From positions 1 through 5,793 of the forward strand of contig CABQNF010000073.1 in assembly GCA_902465465.1 (NCBI GenBank): DNA of 5,793 nt, written 5' to 3'. The translations under genes and the position numbers were made by a program. This document shows positions 4,602-5,793 of the stretch, piece after piece. Below the pieces are notes generated by a model. That model saw only the letters and a list, made by a program, of their open reading frames with translations, made no database searches and was not told where the DNA came from. Origin of the DNA: an uncultured Collinsella sp. GTDB taxonomy: Bacteria > Actinomycetota > Coriobacteriia > Coriobacteriales > Coriobacteriaceae. How positions within the stretch are numbered: the first letter of the stretch is position 1; each line of letters opens with the position of its first letter.

Positions 4602-5729
4602 TTAGTAGCGCACGAAAATGTAGTTGTTGTTCATGCCGGCGGCAACGGAGCTGATGATAACACCCGTGTTGTAGTCGGAAGCATGAATCATCTGACCACC
4701 ACCGATGTAAATGCCGGTGTGGTACGAGTTGACAACAACGTCACCGGGCTGCGGATCGGACACACGCGTCCAGCCCATAAAGGTGCCCGTGGTGCCCAGG
4801 CGGCAATAGCGACCAGTGAGACAATAGCTAACAAAACCAGAGCAGTCGAAGCTGTTCGGGCCAATTCCGCCCCAGGAATAAGCGCAACCAAGCTTACTGT
4901 ATGCACGCGAGACAACAGAACCGCCATCAACAGACTGGCTCGGAGCAGAAGGCGTCGGAGCCGGAGCGGGCGTGGAAGGCTGCGGCGTCGGAGCAGGTGC
5001 CGGCGTAGGAGCCGGAGTGTTGCCGCCCTGGTTGTTGTTATTGCTGGTCTGGCCACCATTGTTGGTGTTCTCGGTCGTACCGGCAGTCTCGTTGCTCACC
5101 GTGGCCTTCTCGGCGGTGCTGGCGTTGATGCCAGCCTGCAGCGCGGCGTTGGCCTCGGCCTCGGCGGCAAGCTCGGCCTGCAGCTGTGAATCCAGGGAGT
5201 TTACGACGTTCTGGGCTTCAGCCTGCTGGGCGTTAAGCTCGTCGACCTTCTTTTGCGTGGCGGTGACGTTCTTTTCCTGCTCGGCCTGCTTATCGGTGAG
5301 CTGCTGCTTAAGCTCCTTGACCTCTTGAATGGTCTGAGCTTGCTTATCGGAAACTTTGCCGTAGTAGAACAGACGGTTGAGCATATCGCTCAGGTCATCG
5401 ACGCCCGTCAGAACCTGAAGCAGGCTCAGACCGCCGGTTTTGTACTCGCCGGCGACATAGGTCGAGAGCTTGGCCTGACCATCGGCGATCTCCTGCTGCT
5501 TTTGCGTGATCTCGCCGGCAGTCTGATCGAGCGCCTGCGTCTGCGTGGCGAGCTCATCGTAAATCTGCTGAGTTTGGGTACCGATCTGCTCGAGCTTAGT
5601 ACGAGCAGCGGCAAGGTCGGATGCGGTATCGGCGTAGGCAGGAGCCGCGAGGCCCAAGCCCAAAACACAAGCGAGGGTTGCCGTAGCAGCGCAGCGTGCC
5701 ATGTTTTTGTGCGTGTTTGCTGTGCGCAT
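4602..5729 (-). CDS. Secreted NlpC/P60 peptidoglycan endopeptidase with coiled-coil N-terminus
   Basis: A 375-residue exported protein with the PcsB/CwlO-like plan. Residues 1-33 form a signal peptide: basic start, hydrophobic LACVLGLGLAAP, cleavage after AYA. Residues about 35-205 are Gln/Glu/Lys/Ala-rich coiled coil, interrupted by a GEYKTGGLSLLQVLTG-type segment (94-109) typical of these proteins. Residues about 213-266 are a flexible linker, first Asn/Gly/Thr-rich, then repeated Pro/Ala/Thr. The NlpC/P60 domain (about 270-375) has the catalytic Cys in FDCSGFV (Cys296), the His in SYHTGIYIG (His337) and a third polar residue in MIHASD (His349). It should cleave D-Glu to diamino-acid bonds in stem peptides during growth or daughter-cell separation, with the coiled coil likely controlling activity. 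The start at 5729 is supported by AAGGAAG just upstream; Met10 lacks one. Confidence 0.95.
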   Translation of the reverse strand: MRTANTHKNMARCAATATLACVLGLGLAAPAYADTASDLAAARTKLEQIGTQTQQIYDELATQTQALDQTAGEITQKQQEIADGQAKLSTYVAGEYKTGGLSLLQVLTGVDDLSDMLNRLFYYGKVSDKQAQTIQEVKELKQQLTDKQAEQEKNVTATQKKVDELNAQQAEAQNVVNSLDSQLQAELAAEAEANAALQAGINASTAEKATVSNETAGTTENTNNGGQTSNNNNQGGNTPAPTPAPAPTPQPSTPAPAPTPSAPSQSVDGGSVVSRAYSKLGCAYSWGGIGPNSFDCSGFVSYCLTGRYCRLGTTGTFMGWTRVSDPQPGDVVVNSYHTGIYIGGGQMIHASDYNTGVIISSVAAGMNNNYIFVRY

Positions 5730-5753
5730 GTAGCTTCCTTTCCAGTAACTAAG

Positions 5754-5777
5754 GGTAACGGCTAGTCCACCGTCACC
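5754..5777 (-). promoter_or_regulatory. Hairpin in the 5' leader of the NlpC/P60 gene
   Basis: On the minus strand GGTGACGG (5777-5770) pairs with CCGTTACC (5761-5754), eight pairs including one G-U, around an 8-nt loop, about 25 bases before the start codon. Secreted NlpC/P60 genes of Actinobacteria are often controlled by c-di-AMP (ydaO-type) riboswitches, so this could be the 3' part of a structured leader, but the window ends 64 bases upstream of the start and I cannot match the riboswitch consensus. Confidence 0.3.
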
Positions 5778-5793
5778 AGGCTAAAGAGCTCCA

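Noticed and set aside
4548..5189. Plus-strand frame of 213 codons opposite the NlpC/P60 gene
   Set aside because: Low-complexity Arg/Gly-rich translation produced by the antisense of the Pro/Ala/Thr linker; the minus-strand gene has clear domains and a signal peptide.

Overview
The window looks like a chromosomal stretch of a gut-type Coriobacteriia, most likely a Collinsella relative. That is inference from the gene mix (a UgtP/MGDG-synthase-like glucosyltransferase, TrxB, a DUF1836 protein, a DegV protein and a secreted coiled-coil NlpC/P60 enzyme with a Pro/Ala/Thr linker), the codon composition and the compact divergent and convergent gene layout. No marker gene settles it.

Layout: 1-429 has no confident gene. 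It holds three copies of one repeat: two complete long hairpins in opposite orientation and one truncated half. A separate perfect 19-bp hairpin also lies here. 430-1680 (-) is a GT28-type diacylglycerol glycosyltransferase. It diverges from trxB at 1798-2736 (+), which ends in an intrinsic terminator. A DUF1836 putative regulator follows at 2890-3501 (+). A strong bidirectional terminator at 3511-3560 separates it from the convergent DegV gene at 3574-4440 (-). Upstream of DegV are a TATAAT box and a perfect 10-bp palindrome. A terminator hairpin then closes the secreted NlpC/P60 gene at 4602-5729 (-), whose 5' leader runs off the window.

Together: three genes suggest cell-envelope work (glycolipid synthesis, DegV-type fatty-acid binding, peptidoglycan DL-endopeptidase). 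trxB is redox housekeeping and the DUF1836 protein is a probable DNA-binding regulator. Each gene appears to have its own promoter and terminator, so this is a run of single-gene units rather than an operon.

The least ordinary item is the repeat family in 1-429. Its core is conserved, but its arms differ between copies and still pair within each copy, including a compensatory base-pair change and a retained G-U position. No complete novel multi-gene system is visible.
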